From CAYTZH01 sp964442285 (GTDB taxonomy: Bacteria; Myxococcota_A; UBA9160; JAFDET01), in assembly GCA_964442285.1 (NCBI GenBank), contig CAYTZH010000022.1, forward strand, positions 14,642 to 78,641: a stretch of 64,000 bases of DNA, in the 5' to 3' direction. The notes under the pieces were generated by a model that saw only the letters and a list, made by a program, of their open reading frames with translations, did no database searches and had not been told where the DNA came from. Position numbers and translations under genes: made by a program. The number at the start of each line of letters is the position of its first letter. The stretch's first letter is position 1. Shown here piece by piece: positions 16,796 through 23,989 of the stretch.

Positions 16796-17610
16796 ACCAG
16801 GCCCGGCAGCAGGAACGCCACCAGGGTGCCCGTGCCGAACCCGAGCACGCTTCCCACCAGGGCATCGCTCGGGTAGTGGGCGCCCACGTACAGACGGGTG
16901 GCGGAATGCAGCGTGGCCCAGGCCAGGAGCAGGGCGCGGCGGCCCGCGTGGCGCAGGGACCAGAACAGGGGCGTCAGCAGGGCGAAGAGCGAGGCCGCGT
17001 GCCCGGACGGGTAGCCGGTGCCGCGCTTCGGGTCCTCGTCGGCCAGGCGCCGCAGCAGGTGGTTCCAGGCCTCGTTGTCCCGGTGCAGGGGCCGCACCCG
17101 GTACGGCGCACCCTCCACCAGCAGCTTGACCGCGATCTGGGTCAGGGCGATGGCGACCAGGGTCCAGAGAAAGGCGCGCCACAGACGCGCCTGGGTGTCG
17201 GCGTCGAGGCGGCCGAAGCTCTGGCTCACCGCGGCGAACCCCAGGACCGAGACGGCCGCCAGGCCGTAGACCGGGGAGTCCAGGGCGTACTTCTCGAGCA
17301 GCCGCACGCAGCAGACCCCGCCCACGACGAGCCCGATCGCGGGGTACACCGCCCGCAGCAGGCGCGGCGCGACCCAGCCCCGCGCGGTGAGCTGGTAGCC
17401 CAGGGCCCAGACCACGAAGAGCACCGCGAAGGCCGGCATGGAGAAGTCCGTGAGGCCCACCACGAAGGCGTCGAGGGCGACCGGAGCCGCGTCCGGATTG
17501 GCGGCCAGCAGCCAGGGCCGCTCCGCGGTCTCGTCCAGGAGGAAGCGCAGGCCGAACGCCGCGCCGGTCAGGGCGGCGACGCCGGCGAGCAGGCGCAGCC
17601 AGGCCCTCAC
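16681..17610 (-). CDS. PAP2-family membrane phosphatase
   Basis: 309 aa. The GTG start overlaps the stop of the upstream glycosyltransferase (GTGA). About six membrane segments are seen. PAP2 motif 2 is YPSGHAASL and motif 3 is RLYVGAHYPSD. Motif 1 is atypical: KLLVEGAPYRVRP places ten rather than six residues between Lys and Arg-Pro. It probably dephosphorylates an undecaprenyl or lipid phosphate in the periplasm. The last 32 residues are Ser/Ala-rich and are encoded opposite the membrane anchor of the ExeA-like gene, giving an unusually long 3' overlap. Confidence 0.85.
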   Translation of the reverse strand: MRAWLRLLAGVAALTGAAFGLRFLLDETAERPWLLAANPDAAPVALDAFVVGLTDFSMPAFAVLFVVWALGYQLTARGWVAPRLLRAVYPAIGLVVGGVCCVRLLEKYALDSPVYGLAAVSVLGFAAVSQSFGRLDADTQARLWRAFLWTLVAIALTQIAVKLLVEGAPYRVRPLHRDNEAWNHLLRRLADEDPKRGTGYPSGHAASLFALLTPLFWSLRHAGRRALLLAWATLHSATRLYVGAHYPSDALVGSVLGFGTGTLVAFLLPGLVYGMPSTVAAGSDASSDAASGTPKASAASSSSTRASPR

Positions 17611-19442
17611 GGCGTCCCTTCGGCCAGGGCGGGCGCGCGGCTGCGCACCAGCCAGATCTCCCACTCCCGGGTGCGCGGGAAGATCCGCCCCCGCACGGTG
17701 TCGACGTGCTCGTAGGCCAGGGGGCCCAGCGCGATCACCCGGTCGAAGCGCGCCTTGGGCGCGTTGGCGATCACCAGCAGGGCCGGGCCCTCCGCCAGCG
17801 CCCGGGCCACGCCCTCCGTATCGCGGATCCGCTCGGGCTCGACCGGGAGGGTCGGGAGCGCGTAGCCCACGCTGGCCTCGGTGAACTTGTGGAAGAGCAG
17901 CCGCTCGCCCGGCCGCCAGTGGCGCTCGATGGCCGCGGCCAGGGGCGCGGCGATGCGCAGGGGCTCGAGGGCGGGGAAGACCCCGCCGAAGGTCACCGCG
18001 TAGAGCGCGGCGGCGGCCAGGGCCAGCCCGGGAAAGAGGCGTCGGCTCCCGGCGAGCAGCGCCCGCCCGCCGAGCACCGCGCCCAGCACGGCGACCAGCG
18101 CCGCGGCGCCGGCGGACAGGCGCACCCAGCCCAGGTCGACGCGCAGCGCGAGCCCCGCGGCCACGACGGCCACACCCAGCACCGGCAGCGCGAACAGCGC
18201 GGCCTCGAGCCGCCGCCAACCGGCGGCCAGCGGGCCCGGCTCCCGCTCGCGACGCACCAGCTCCAGGGCCACGAGGGTCGCCAGGGCCGGGAACGTCGCC
18301 AGCATGTAGTGGGGCAGCTTGGTGCTCACCAGCTCGAGCAGCAGCCAGGGGCCGGCGAGCCAGGCCAGCAGGAAGCCGCGTGTGGGCGCGATGCCGTTGC
18401 GGCGGACGCCGAGCCAGAGCGCCGCCGGGAGCAGCGCGCCCCAGGGCAGCAGCGCGATCGGGGTCGTGGCCAGGTAGTAGCCCGGCACACCGGCGTGTCC
18501 CTCGAAGGGGCGGGCCGTGCGCGCCACGAGATCCCCCTCGACGCCGCGGCTCCAGAAGCCGCCGTCGGTGGCGAGGAGGGCCGGCACGCCCCAGGCGGCG
18601 AACAGGCCGAGCGCGAGGGGCGCGCCCCAGATGGCGCCGAGCGCCACCCAGCCGCGACGGCCTTCGTCGCGCGCCAGACTGCGCACCGCGAAGAAGCCGA
18701 GGGTCCCCACCAGCACGGCCGTGCCCAGTGCCCCCGCCCCGGGAATGGCCACCGCCAGCACGCCCACGGCCAGCGCCGCCGCGAGCCCGCGGCGCGCGCG
18801 CGGCCCGAGCGCGGGCACGGCCAACGCCGCACCGGCCGCGCCGAGGTAGGCCACGTTCACGAGCTTGGCCAGGGCGCCCCAGGTGACGCCCAGCCAGAAG
18901 GCCGCGCGCCAGGGTCCGCGACGCACGTCCGGGTCGTGGCGCAGCAGCGCCCAGGCCCAGAAGGAGGCCGAGGTGCCGAGCAGCAGCGCCGCATCCGCGG
19001 TGAAGGCGTGGGCCTGGATCACGGCGAAGACCGTCGTCGCCAGGATCCAGCCCGCCCGCAGCCCCACCGCCGGACCGAAGAGGCGCGCGGCGGCCCAGGC
19101 CGTGAGCACCACGGTGCCGGTCATGGAGAGGGCCGAGGGCAGGCGCAGGGCGAACACGCTCGTGCCGAGCAGCCCCTGGGAGAGGAGCCCCAGCCAGTAG
19201 ATCAGGATGGGCTTCTGGTGGCGGAGCTCGCCCCAGTTGGTGGGGACCAGCCAGTCGCCCCGGTCGGCCATCTCGCGCACGGCCAGGGCGAAGCGCGCCT
19301 CGTCCCGGTCGACCACGCCCACGCCGTCGCTGCCGACCAGGAACAGGGCCAGGGACCCCAGGGCGAGCCCCAGCAGGGGCAGGCCCAGGCCGGCCGGCTT
19401 GTGCGTGTCGGAATCCCCCATCCGCAGCCGAGGGTCCACCAT
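17607..19442 (-). CDS. ArnT-like glycosyltransferase (GT39/GT83 type)
   Basis: About 611 aa polytopic membrane enzyme that would transfer a sugar from a polyprenyl phosphate to an acceptor on the periplasmic side. Signature: VDRDEARFALAVREMADRG in the first periplasmic loop with the catalytic-type Asp/Glu, and LRHQKPILIYWLGLL, as in ArnT. Roughly a dozen hydrophobic segments follow, then a soluble C-terminal domain. ATG 19442 has a GGGAA-like site; ATG 19472 and 19421 are alternatives. It is coupled to a PAP2 phosphatase by GTGA overlap and faces a second PAP2 gene, which suggests lipid-linked glycan or lipid A modification. Confidence 0.87.
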   Translation of the reverse strand: MVDPRLRMGDSDTHKPAGLGLPLLGLALGSLALFLVGSDGVGVVDRDEARFALAVREMADRGDWLVPTNWGELRHQKPILIYWLGLLSQGLLGTSVFALRLPSALSMTGTVVLTAWAAARLFGPAVGLRAGWILATTVFAVIQAHAFTADAALLLGTSASFWAWALLRHDPDVRRGPWRAAFWLGVTWGALAKLVNVAYLGAAGAALAVPALGPRARRGLAAALAVGVLAVAIPGAGALGTAVLVGTLGFFAVRSLARDEGRRGWVALGAIWGAPLALGLFAAWGVPALLATDGGFWSRGVEGDLVARTARPFEGHAGVPGYYLATTPIALLPWGALLPAALWLGVRRNGIAPTRGFLLAWLAGPWLLLELVSTKLPHYMLATFPALATLVALELVRREREPGPLAAGWRRLEAALFALPVLGVAVVAAGLALRVDLGWVRLSAGAAALVAVLGAVLGGRALLAGSRRLFPGLALAAAALYAVTFGGVFPALEPLRIAAPLAAAIERHWRPGERLLFHKFTEASVGYALPTLPVEPERIRDTEGVARALAEGPALLVIANAPKARFDRVIALGPLAYEHVDTVRGRIFPRTREWEIWLVRSRAPALAEGTP

Positions 19443-19501
19443 CTTCAGGTTCCCGTCACCCGCTGTTTGCATCCGGCGTCAGGACCGGTAGGGTGCCGCG
19501 C

Positions 19502-20350
19502 GTGGGGGGATTCCGACCGCAGCCGGACGCCGCCTGGGGCGGGTCGGACGGCTCCCGGGGCCGTTCGCGCTGGCTGATCGTGACGGCCCTGGTGGCGCTG
19601 ATCCTGGCCTGGCTGCCCTTCGACGGCCGGGTGCTGGGCTTCGTGCAGAGCACGGGCCTCGACGAGTGGATCTCCGAGCGGGAGGGCCTGCGCTGGACCC
19701 TCCAGGTCTACGCGCGCTGGTACGGCACCACGGCGCTGGCGCTCTACGTGCTCTGGCGTCGCCGCAGCCTGCGCACCGCCCTGGCTATGGGCCTGATCTG
19801 CACCCTGACCGGCTTCTGCATCGGCTTCGTGAAGATGGGCGTCGGCCGCACCCGGCCCGGCCCCGCCGTGCGCGCCACGGGCCAGTACGACGGCCGCTTC
19901 GAGGGCCCCATGTTCGGCATCCAGAGCTCCGCCTACCGCGCCTTCCCGTCGGGCCACACGGGCAACGCCGTGGCCAACACGGTCATGCTGGCGCGCCTGC
20001 TGCCGGGCCACCCGGGGCTCACCGCCGTCACCTGGACCCTCACGGGCATCGTGGGCGTCGAGCGCGTCGTCCACGCCAAGCACTACCCCGCCGACGTGGT
20101 GGGCGGCGTGCTCTTCGGCTGGCTCTTCGCCATCTGGCTGGCGGGCCGCCGCTGGCTCCACCGCCTGGCCGCGGCCCTGGCCTGGCCCTTCGAACGCGCC
20201 CTCGAGCGCCTGGGCTGGCCCGTGCTGGTGGAGCTCGGCGGCCGTGCCGCCGGCCAGCCCGGCGCCGAGACCGGCAGCACTCCCAACCCCCGTGGGGGCG
20301 AGCCCCGCACCGGGACCGCGCCAGTGGACGCCGCTCCCCAACGGGGCTAA
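19502..20350 (+). CDS. PAP2-family membrane phosphatase
   Basis: 282 aa from GTG 19502, which has GGTAGGG eight bases upstream; GTG 19493 is possible. All three PAP2 motifs are canonical: KMGVGRTRP, FPSGHTGNA and ERVVHAKHYPAD. Several membrane segments surround them, so a lipid phosphatase active site facing the periplasm is expected. The C-terminal 35 residues are a low-complexity Gly/Pro/Thr tail. It is divergent from the ArnT-like gene, with only tens of bases between them, so the two promoters must be close together or shared. Confidence 0.88.
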   Translation: MGGFRPQPDAAWGGSDGSRGRSRWLIVTALVALILAWLPFDGRVLGFVQSTGLDEWISEREGLRWTLQVYARWYGTTALALYVLWRRRSLRTALAMGLICTLTGFCIGFVKMGVGRTRPGPAVRATGQYDGRFEGPMFGIQSSAYRAFPSGHTGNAVANTVMLARLLPGHPGLTAVTWTLTGIVGVERVVHAKHYPADVVGGVLFGWLFAIWLAGRRWLHRLAAALAWPFERALERLGWPVLVELGGRAAGQPGAETGSTPNPRGGEPRTGTAPVDAAPQRG

Positions 20351-20362
20351 CTCTGCGTCTGT

Positions 20363-20439
20363 CGGGCCGTAGCGCAGCTTGGTAGCGCGCCTGAATGGGG
20401 TTCAGGAGGTCGGGAGTTCAAATCTCCCCGGCCCGACCA
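20363..20439 (+). tRNA. tRNA-Pro (anticodon GGG)
   Basis: 77-base tRNA: perfect acceptor stem CGGGCCG/CGGCCCG, D arm GCGC-AGCTTGGTA-GCGC, anticodon stem CCTGA/TCAGG around loop ATGGGGT, T arm GGGAG-TTCAAAT-CTCCC, and an encoded CCA. Anticodon GGG reads CCC/CCU proline codons. It starts 12 bases after the PAP2 stop. Confidence 0.96.
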
Positions 20440-20802
20440 TGGATTCGGTCGCCTGGCCGATCACTTCCGCGGGCCCGGTTTCCTTCGGCAGACGCTGGGT
20501 GCGCTCCGACCTCGCCACAGTCGCTGTCGCCACTCGGCGCTCCTGCACACGGCGATCTCGCCGGGCGCAACACCGAGTGCTTGAGTACGACCCCAGGATC
20601 GGGAGTCCTGGAGCCACGGCTTCGGCACCCACCCGACGCGGCGGAAGGGCGGGCAGCGGCTGTCCACTGCGGGCTATCCTGGCGATCGCTCTGCAATGTC
20701 GGCTCCGGGTTCGCCGGCCCGCGTGTGGGGGTGTCGTGGCGGTGACACCTTGCCGCGGTGGGCGCGGCGAGCGGGGTGCGGGAGCGGAAGGAGAGGGAAT
20801 CG
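20440..20802. other. Non-coding stretch after tRNA-Pro
   Basis: About 360 bases with no convincing gene. The frames open here show no conserved pattern and base use is less extreme than in nearby genes. tRNA 3' ends are common integration sites, but I see no second copy of the tRNA end and no integrase. The last 20 bases carry the GGAAGGAGAG site of the CBS gene. Confidence 0.5.
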
Positions 20803-21285
20803 GTGAGCCGGAGCGCTCGGGATCTGATGCAAGTCGAGGTTCGCTCGGTCCCGCCGGACCTGGCCGTGACCGAGCTCGACAAGGCCTTCGTGGACGCCGG
20901 CGTTGGCGGGTTCCCGGTCGTCGAGGACGGGCGTCTGGTGGGCATCGTCTCGCGCAGCGACGTCGTCCGCCAGCTCTACGTCGAGCTCGCCCTCTCGGAG
21001 TACGTCTCCGACTTCTACCGCGACGTCGACGGGTCGACGCCCGACGGGCTCGAGAGCCTCGAGGCCATGGGCCGGCGGGCCGGTTCCCGTGTCGCGGGGA
21101 TGCGGGTCGCGGACGTGATGATGCATCGACTGATCACGGTGACGCCGGACCAGCCCATCGCAGAGGTCGCGCGGGTGCTCGTGGACCACCACATCCACCG
21201 GCTGCCCGTCGTCGAGGACGGGCGTCTGGTGGGCATCCTCACGAGTCTCGACCTGGTGCGGCTGCTCGCGGAAGGGCGGGTCTAG
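20803..21285 (+). CDS. CBS-pair domain protein
   Basis: 160 aa from GTG 20803, chosen because GGAAGGAG lies nine bases upstream; an earlier GTG at 20758 has no such site. Two CBS domains (about residues 10-60 and 95-155), each with the pattern PVVEDGRLVGI followed by a Ser/Thr-Asp. An insert of about 35 residues with ALSEYVSDFYRDVD sits between the strands of the first domain. Such stand-alone CBS pairs bind adenosyl ligands and regulate partners. Thirty bases are exactly identical between the two repeats (20917-20946 and 21208-21237). Confidence 0.88.
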   Translation: MSRSARDLMQVEVRSVPPDLAVTELDKAFVDAGVGGFPVVEDGRLVGIVSRSDVVRQLYVELALSEYVSDFYRDVDGSTPDGLESLEAMGRRAGSRVAGMRVADVMMHRLITVTPDQPIAEVARVLVDHHIHRLPVVEDGRLVGILTSLDLVRLLAEGRV

Positions 21286-21623
21286 CGGGCGGGAGGGCGC
21301 GGTCGGCGCCCCACGACGCCGACGTCGCGGACCGGCTCGAGCGCTCCGAGCCTCGAGCGCCTCGCGGGCTGGGTCTCGCCCACGGCAGACGTTGCGGGCG
21401 CCGGCGGATTCGCTACCTCCGGCCCGTCGTCTCGCGAGGCTGCCGGGGTCGAGGCCAGGTCGGCGCAGCCCCGGAAGTCCGCTCGCGAGCCCTGCGTCGA
21501 GGAGTCGACGCCCGGTCCCGGGCGTGGGTTCGACGTTTCCCCAGGATTCCGGAGTCTCCGGCGGGCCGTGCCCCGCGCGATCCCCGTTCGCGGCGCGGGG
21601 ACCGGTCCAACCCGGGAGGTGGC
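21286..21623. other. Intergenic stretch without a recognisable gene
   Basis: About 340 bases between the CBS gene and the MFS gene. No start-plus-conserved-sequence combination is seen on either strand. It is rich in short CG-dyads and ends in GGGAGGT just before the MFS start. Presumably it holds the MFS promoter, which I cannot locate. Confidence 0.45.
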
Positions 21624-22961
21624 GTGGGCACGCGAATCGGATCCGTCTCGCTCTCGCTGTTGCTGGCGACGCTGCTGGTCCTCACCGGCAACGGGCTCCT
21701 CAGCACCCTCGCGGCCATCCGGCTGGCGGAGGCAGAGAGCTCCGAGCTCCTCAGCGGGTGGGTGCTGGCGGGCTACTTCGCCGGCCTCATCGTGGGCACG
21801 CTGGTGCTGCCGCCCACCCTGCGGCGGGTCGGGAACATCCGCGGATTCACCGCGCTGACGGCCCTCGGTGTGGCTTCCGCGCTCGCCCACGGCTTCGTGT
21901 CACCGGGCGGGGGCTGGGCACTGCTGCGCCTGCTGAGCGGGCTCTCCATGGCGGGGGTGTACATGACGGTGGAGTCGTGGCTCCACGCCGACGCCGACCC
22001 CTCCCAGCGAGGTCGGGTGCTGGCGGCCTACCTGGTGGCGATCTACCTCGGCGCAGGCTTGGGCCAGAGCCTCGTGCCGCTCTGGCCCGGCAGCGCCCTG
22101 GAGGGCTTCGCCTTCGCCGCGCTCGTCGTCAGCGCGGCCGTGATCCCGGTCTCCCTGACCCGCACGCCCCAGCCGAACCTCGAGCTCGGGGCGCGGCTCC
22201 CCGTCGGTGCCCTGCTGCGGGCGGCGCCGCTGGGGGCGACCGGTGCGCTCGTGTCGGGCTTCCTGTCGGGTACGGTGTTCGCGAGCCTCCCCCTCGCCGC
22301 CCGCACCCAGGGGCTCGCCGCGAGCGACGTCGCCGCGCTGATGGCCGCGGTCCTGCTGGGCGGTCTGCTCGGCCAGTGGCCGATCGGCTGGCTCTCCGAT
22401 CGCATGGATCGCCGGGTGACGATCCTGCTCGCGACGACGGCGCTCGCCACGCTGTGCGGCGTGTTCCCGGGCTTCACCGAGATCTCCCTCGGTGCCCTCT
22501 GTGCGCTGGGGGGCGTGTTCGGCGCGCTGGCCTTCTCGCTCTACCCGCTGGCCGTCGCCCACGTGCTGGATCGGGTGGGGCCGGCGCAGGCCATGGGCGC
22601 CTCCGCCCAGACGCTTCTCGCCTCGTCCGCGGGGGCGGTGGTCGGGCCGGGGCTGGCCTCCGCGGCGTCGCACCGCTTCGGTGCCGGCGCGCTCTTCGCC
22701 GTCGACGGGCTCCTGCTCCTGGGCTTCGCATTGGTCGTCGGGGTCCGGATGCTCCGCTTCGCGGCGCCGCGGCAACGCGCCTTCCGGGCGCTGCCGCGCA
22801 CGACGGCCTTCGTGAGCGAGCTGGACCCGCGAACCGGTGTCGGCGTCGAGCCGGGGGGCGGGCCGGCGGGGCCGGGTCCGTCCGCTGCGGCCCCCCAGGA
22901 TGGGGATCTGGCGCAGGAATCCGGCGGTCTGGCGGTCGGGGGGCAGTCGATAAGAAAGTGA
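21624..22961 (+). CDS. MFS transporter, YcaD-like
   Basis: 445 aa, about twelve membrane segments. The GTG start has GGGAGGT (21614-21620) close upstream and leads straight into IGSVSLSLLLATLLVLTGNG. Loop motifs fit the YcaD/MFS_1 group: RRVGNIRGFTALTALGVASA between helices 2 and 3, ESWLHADADPSQRGRVLAAY after helix 4, and WPIGWLSDRMDRR between helices 8 and 9. The C-terminal 50 residues are a soluble Gly/Pro-rich tail. Substrate unknown. The stop codon is part of the palindrome in front of the glycyl radical operon. Confidence 0.88.
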   Translation: MGTRIGSVSLSLLLATLLVLTGNGLLSTLAAIRLAEAESSELLSGWVLAGYFAGLIVGTLVLPPTLRRVGNIRGFTALTALGVASALAHGFVSPGGGWALLRLLSGLSMAGVYMTVESWLHADADPSQRGRVLAAYLVAIYLGAGLGQSLVPLWPGSALEGFAFAALVVSAAVIPVSLTRTPQPNLELGARLPVGALLRAAPLGATGALVSGFLSGTVFASLPLAARTQGLAASDVAALMAAVLLGGLLGQWPIGWLSDRMDRRVTILLATTALATLCGVFPGFTEISLGALCALGGVFGALAFSLYPLAVAHVLDRVGPAQAMGASAQTLLASSAGAVVGPGLASAASHRFGAGALFAVDGLLLLGFALVVGVRMLRFAAPRQRAFRALPRTTAFVSELDPRTGVGVEPGGGPAGPGPSAAAPQDGDLAQESGGLAVGGQSIRK

Positions 22962-22975
22962 CAGCTCACTTTCTT
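22952..22975. promoter_or_regulatory. AT-rich perfect palindrome, candidate operator of the glycyl radical operon
   Basis: Ten-base arms aagaaagtga (22952-22961) and tcactttctt (22966-22975) are perfect inverted repeats around a 4-base spacer. The site overlaps the MFS stop and lies 30 bases before the activase start. Arms of this length and AT content are exceptional in this sequence and look like a dimeric repressor site (TetR or GntR size). There is no U-run, so a terminator is less likely. Confidence 0.65.
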
Positions 22976-22998
22976 TATGGCGCTGGACGCTCTATGCT
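22970..22998 (+). promoter_or_regulatory. Possible leaderless promoter of the glycyl radical operon
   Basis: A -10-like TATGCT at 22993-22998 is 17 bases after TTTCTT (22970-22975), a poor -35 that lies in the right arm of the palindrome. Transcription would start about seven bases on, at or next to ATG 23005, and no ribosome-binding site is visible before that ATG. If right, the mRNA is leaderless and a repressor on the palindrome would cover the -35. Confidence 0.35.
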
Positions 22999-23004
22999 TG
23001 CGGC

Positions 23005-23970
23005 ATGGACCCGAACGCCAACCACTCCGCCTCCGCCGACCGCCAGCCGGCCTCCGAACCCGAGGCCTCCGGTCAGGTCCTGGGGATCCAGCGCTATGCC
23101 GTTCACGACGGGCCGGGCATCCGGACGCTGGTGTTCCTGAAGGGCTGCCCGCTCCGCTGCGCCTGGTGCCAGAACCCGGAGGCCCTCGACCCGCGCCCCG
23201 AGATCGCGCACGTGGCCGCGCACTGCATCCGCTGCGAGACCTGTGCAGCGGTCTGCCCGGAGCAGGCCATCGGGCTCGACGACCGACAGGGCATTCGGAT
23301 CGACCGCAGTGCCTGCACCCGCTGCGGTGCCTGCGTGGAGGCCTGCATGGCCGACGCCATGCGCTGGGCCGGGCGCCCGTGGACCGTGGCGGAGGTGCTC
23401 GAGGCCGTGCTGCGCGACCGCCCGTTCCACGCGCGGAGCGGCGGGGGCCTGACCGTCTCGGGCGGCGAGCCCTTCCTGCAGCCGCGCTTCACCGGCGCGC
23501 TCCTGCGGGCGGCGAAGCGGGCCGGCCTCCACACGGTGGTGGAGACCTGCGGCCACTTCCGCTGGCGCGACGTGGAGCCCGCGCTCCCCGCGGTGGACCT
23601 GCTGTACTTCGACCTCAAGATCGTCGACGAGGCCGCACACCGCGTCCACACCGGCGTGCGCAACCGCTGGATCCTCGAGAACGCCCGCCGCGTGGCCGCG
23701 TGCGAGACCCCCGTGGTGTTCCGCTGTCCGCTCGTTCCCGGCCATACGGCGACGCCCGAGAACGTCGAGGCGCTGATCGGCCTGCTGCGGGGGCTCGGCC
23801 AGGAGACGGTGCATCTGCTGCCGTATCACCCCTTCGGTGAGGGCAAGCTCGCGCGGGTGGACAGCCCGCTCCGGCCGCTCGGCCTGGACGCCATGGCCCC
23901 CGCGGCGGCGCGGGCGATCGCCGACCGCTTCGAGGACGCGGGTCTGCACGCGGTGCTGGGAGGCGCCTGA
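23005..23970 (+). CDS. Glycyl radical enzyme activating enzyme (radical SAM)
   Basis: 321 aa. It installs the glycyl radical on the downstream enzyme using S-adenosylmethionine. The radical-SAM cluster motif is CPLRCAWC (CxxxCxxC) near residue 49. Two further ferredoxin-type clusters follow (CIRCETCAAVCP and CTRCGACVEAC), the insert typical of activases for non-PFL glycyl radical enzymes. Then come TVSGGEPFLQP and YFDLKIVDEAAHR, standard for the family. It is 19 bases from the enzyme gene and clearly in one operon. No ribosome-binding site is seen at its ATG. Confidence 0.95.
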   Translation: MDPNANHSASADRQPASEPEASGQVLGIQRYAVHDGPGIRTLVFLKGCPLRCAWCQNPEALDPRPEIAHVAAHCIRCETCAAVCPEQAIGLDDRQGIRIDRSACTRCGACVEACMADAMRWAGRPWTVAEVLEAVLRDRPFHARSGGGLTVSGGEPFLQPRFTGALLRAAKRAGLHTVVETCGHFRWRDVEPALPAVDLLYFDLKIVDEAAHRVHTGVRNRWILENARRVAACETPVVFRCPLVPGHTATPENVEALIGLLRGLGQETVHLLPYHPFGEGKLARVDSPLRPLGLDAMAPAAARAIADRFEDAGLHAVLGGA

Positions 23971-23989
23971 GACCCGGAGGAGGGCAACG

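Noticed and set aside
20363..20802. tRNA-Pro as an integration site for a mobile element
   Set aside because: No second copy of the tRNA 3' end, no integrase and no phage or plasmid gene in the following genes.
22952..22975. The palindrome as a rho-independent terminator of the MFS gene
   Set aside because: The stem is AT-rich and no U-run follows; position before a start codon fits an operator better.
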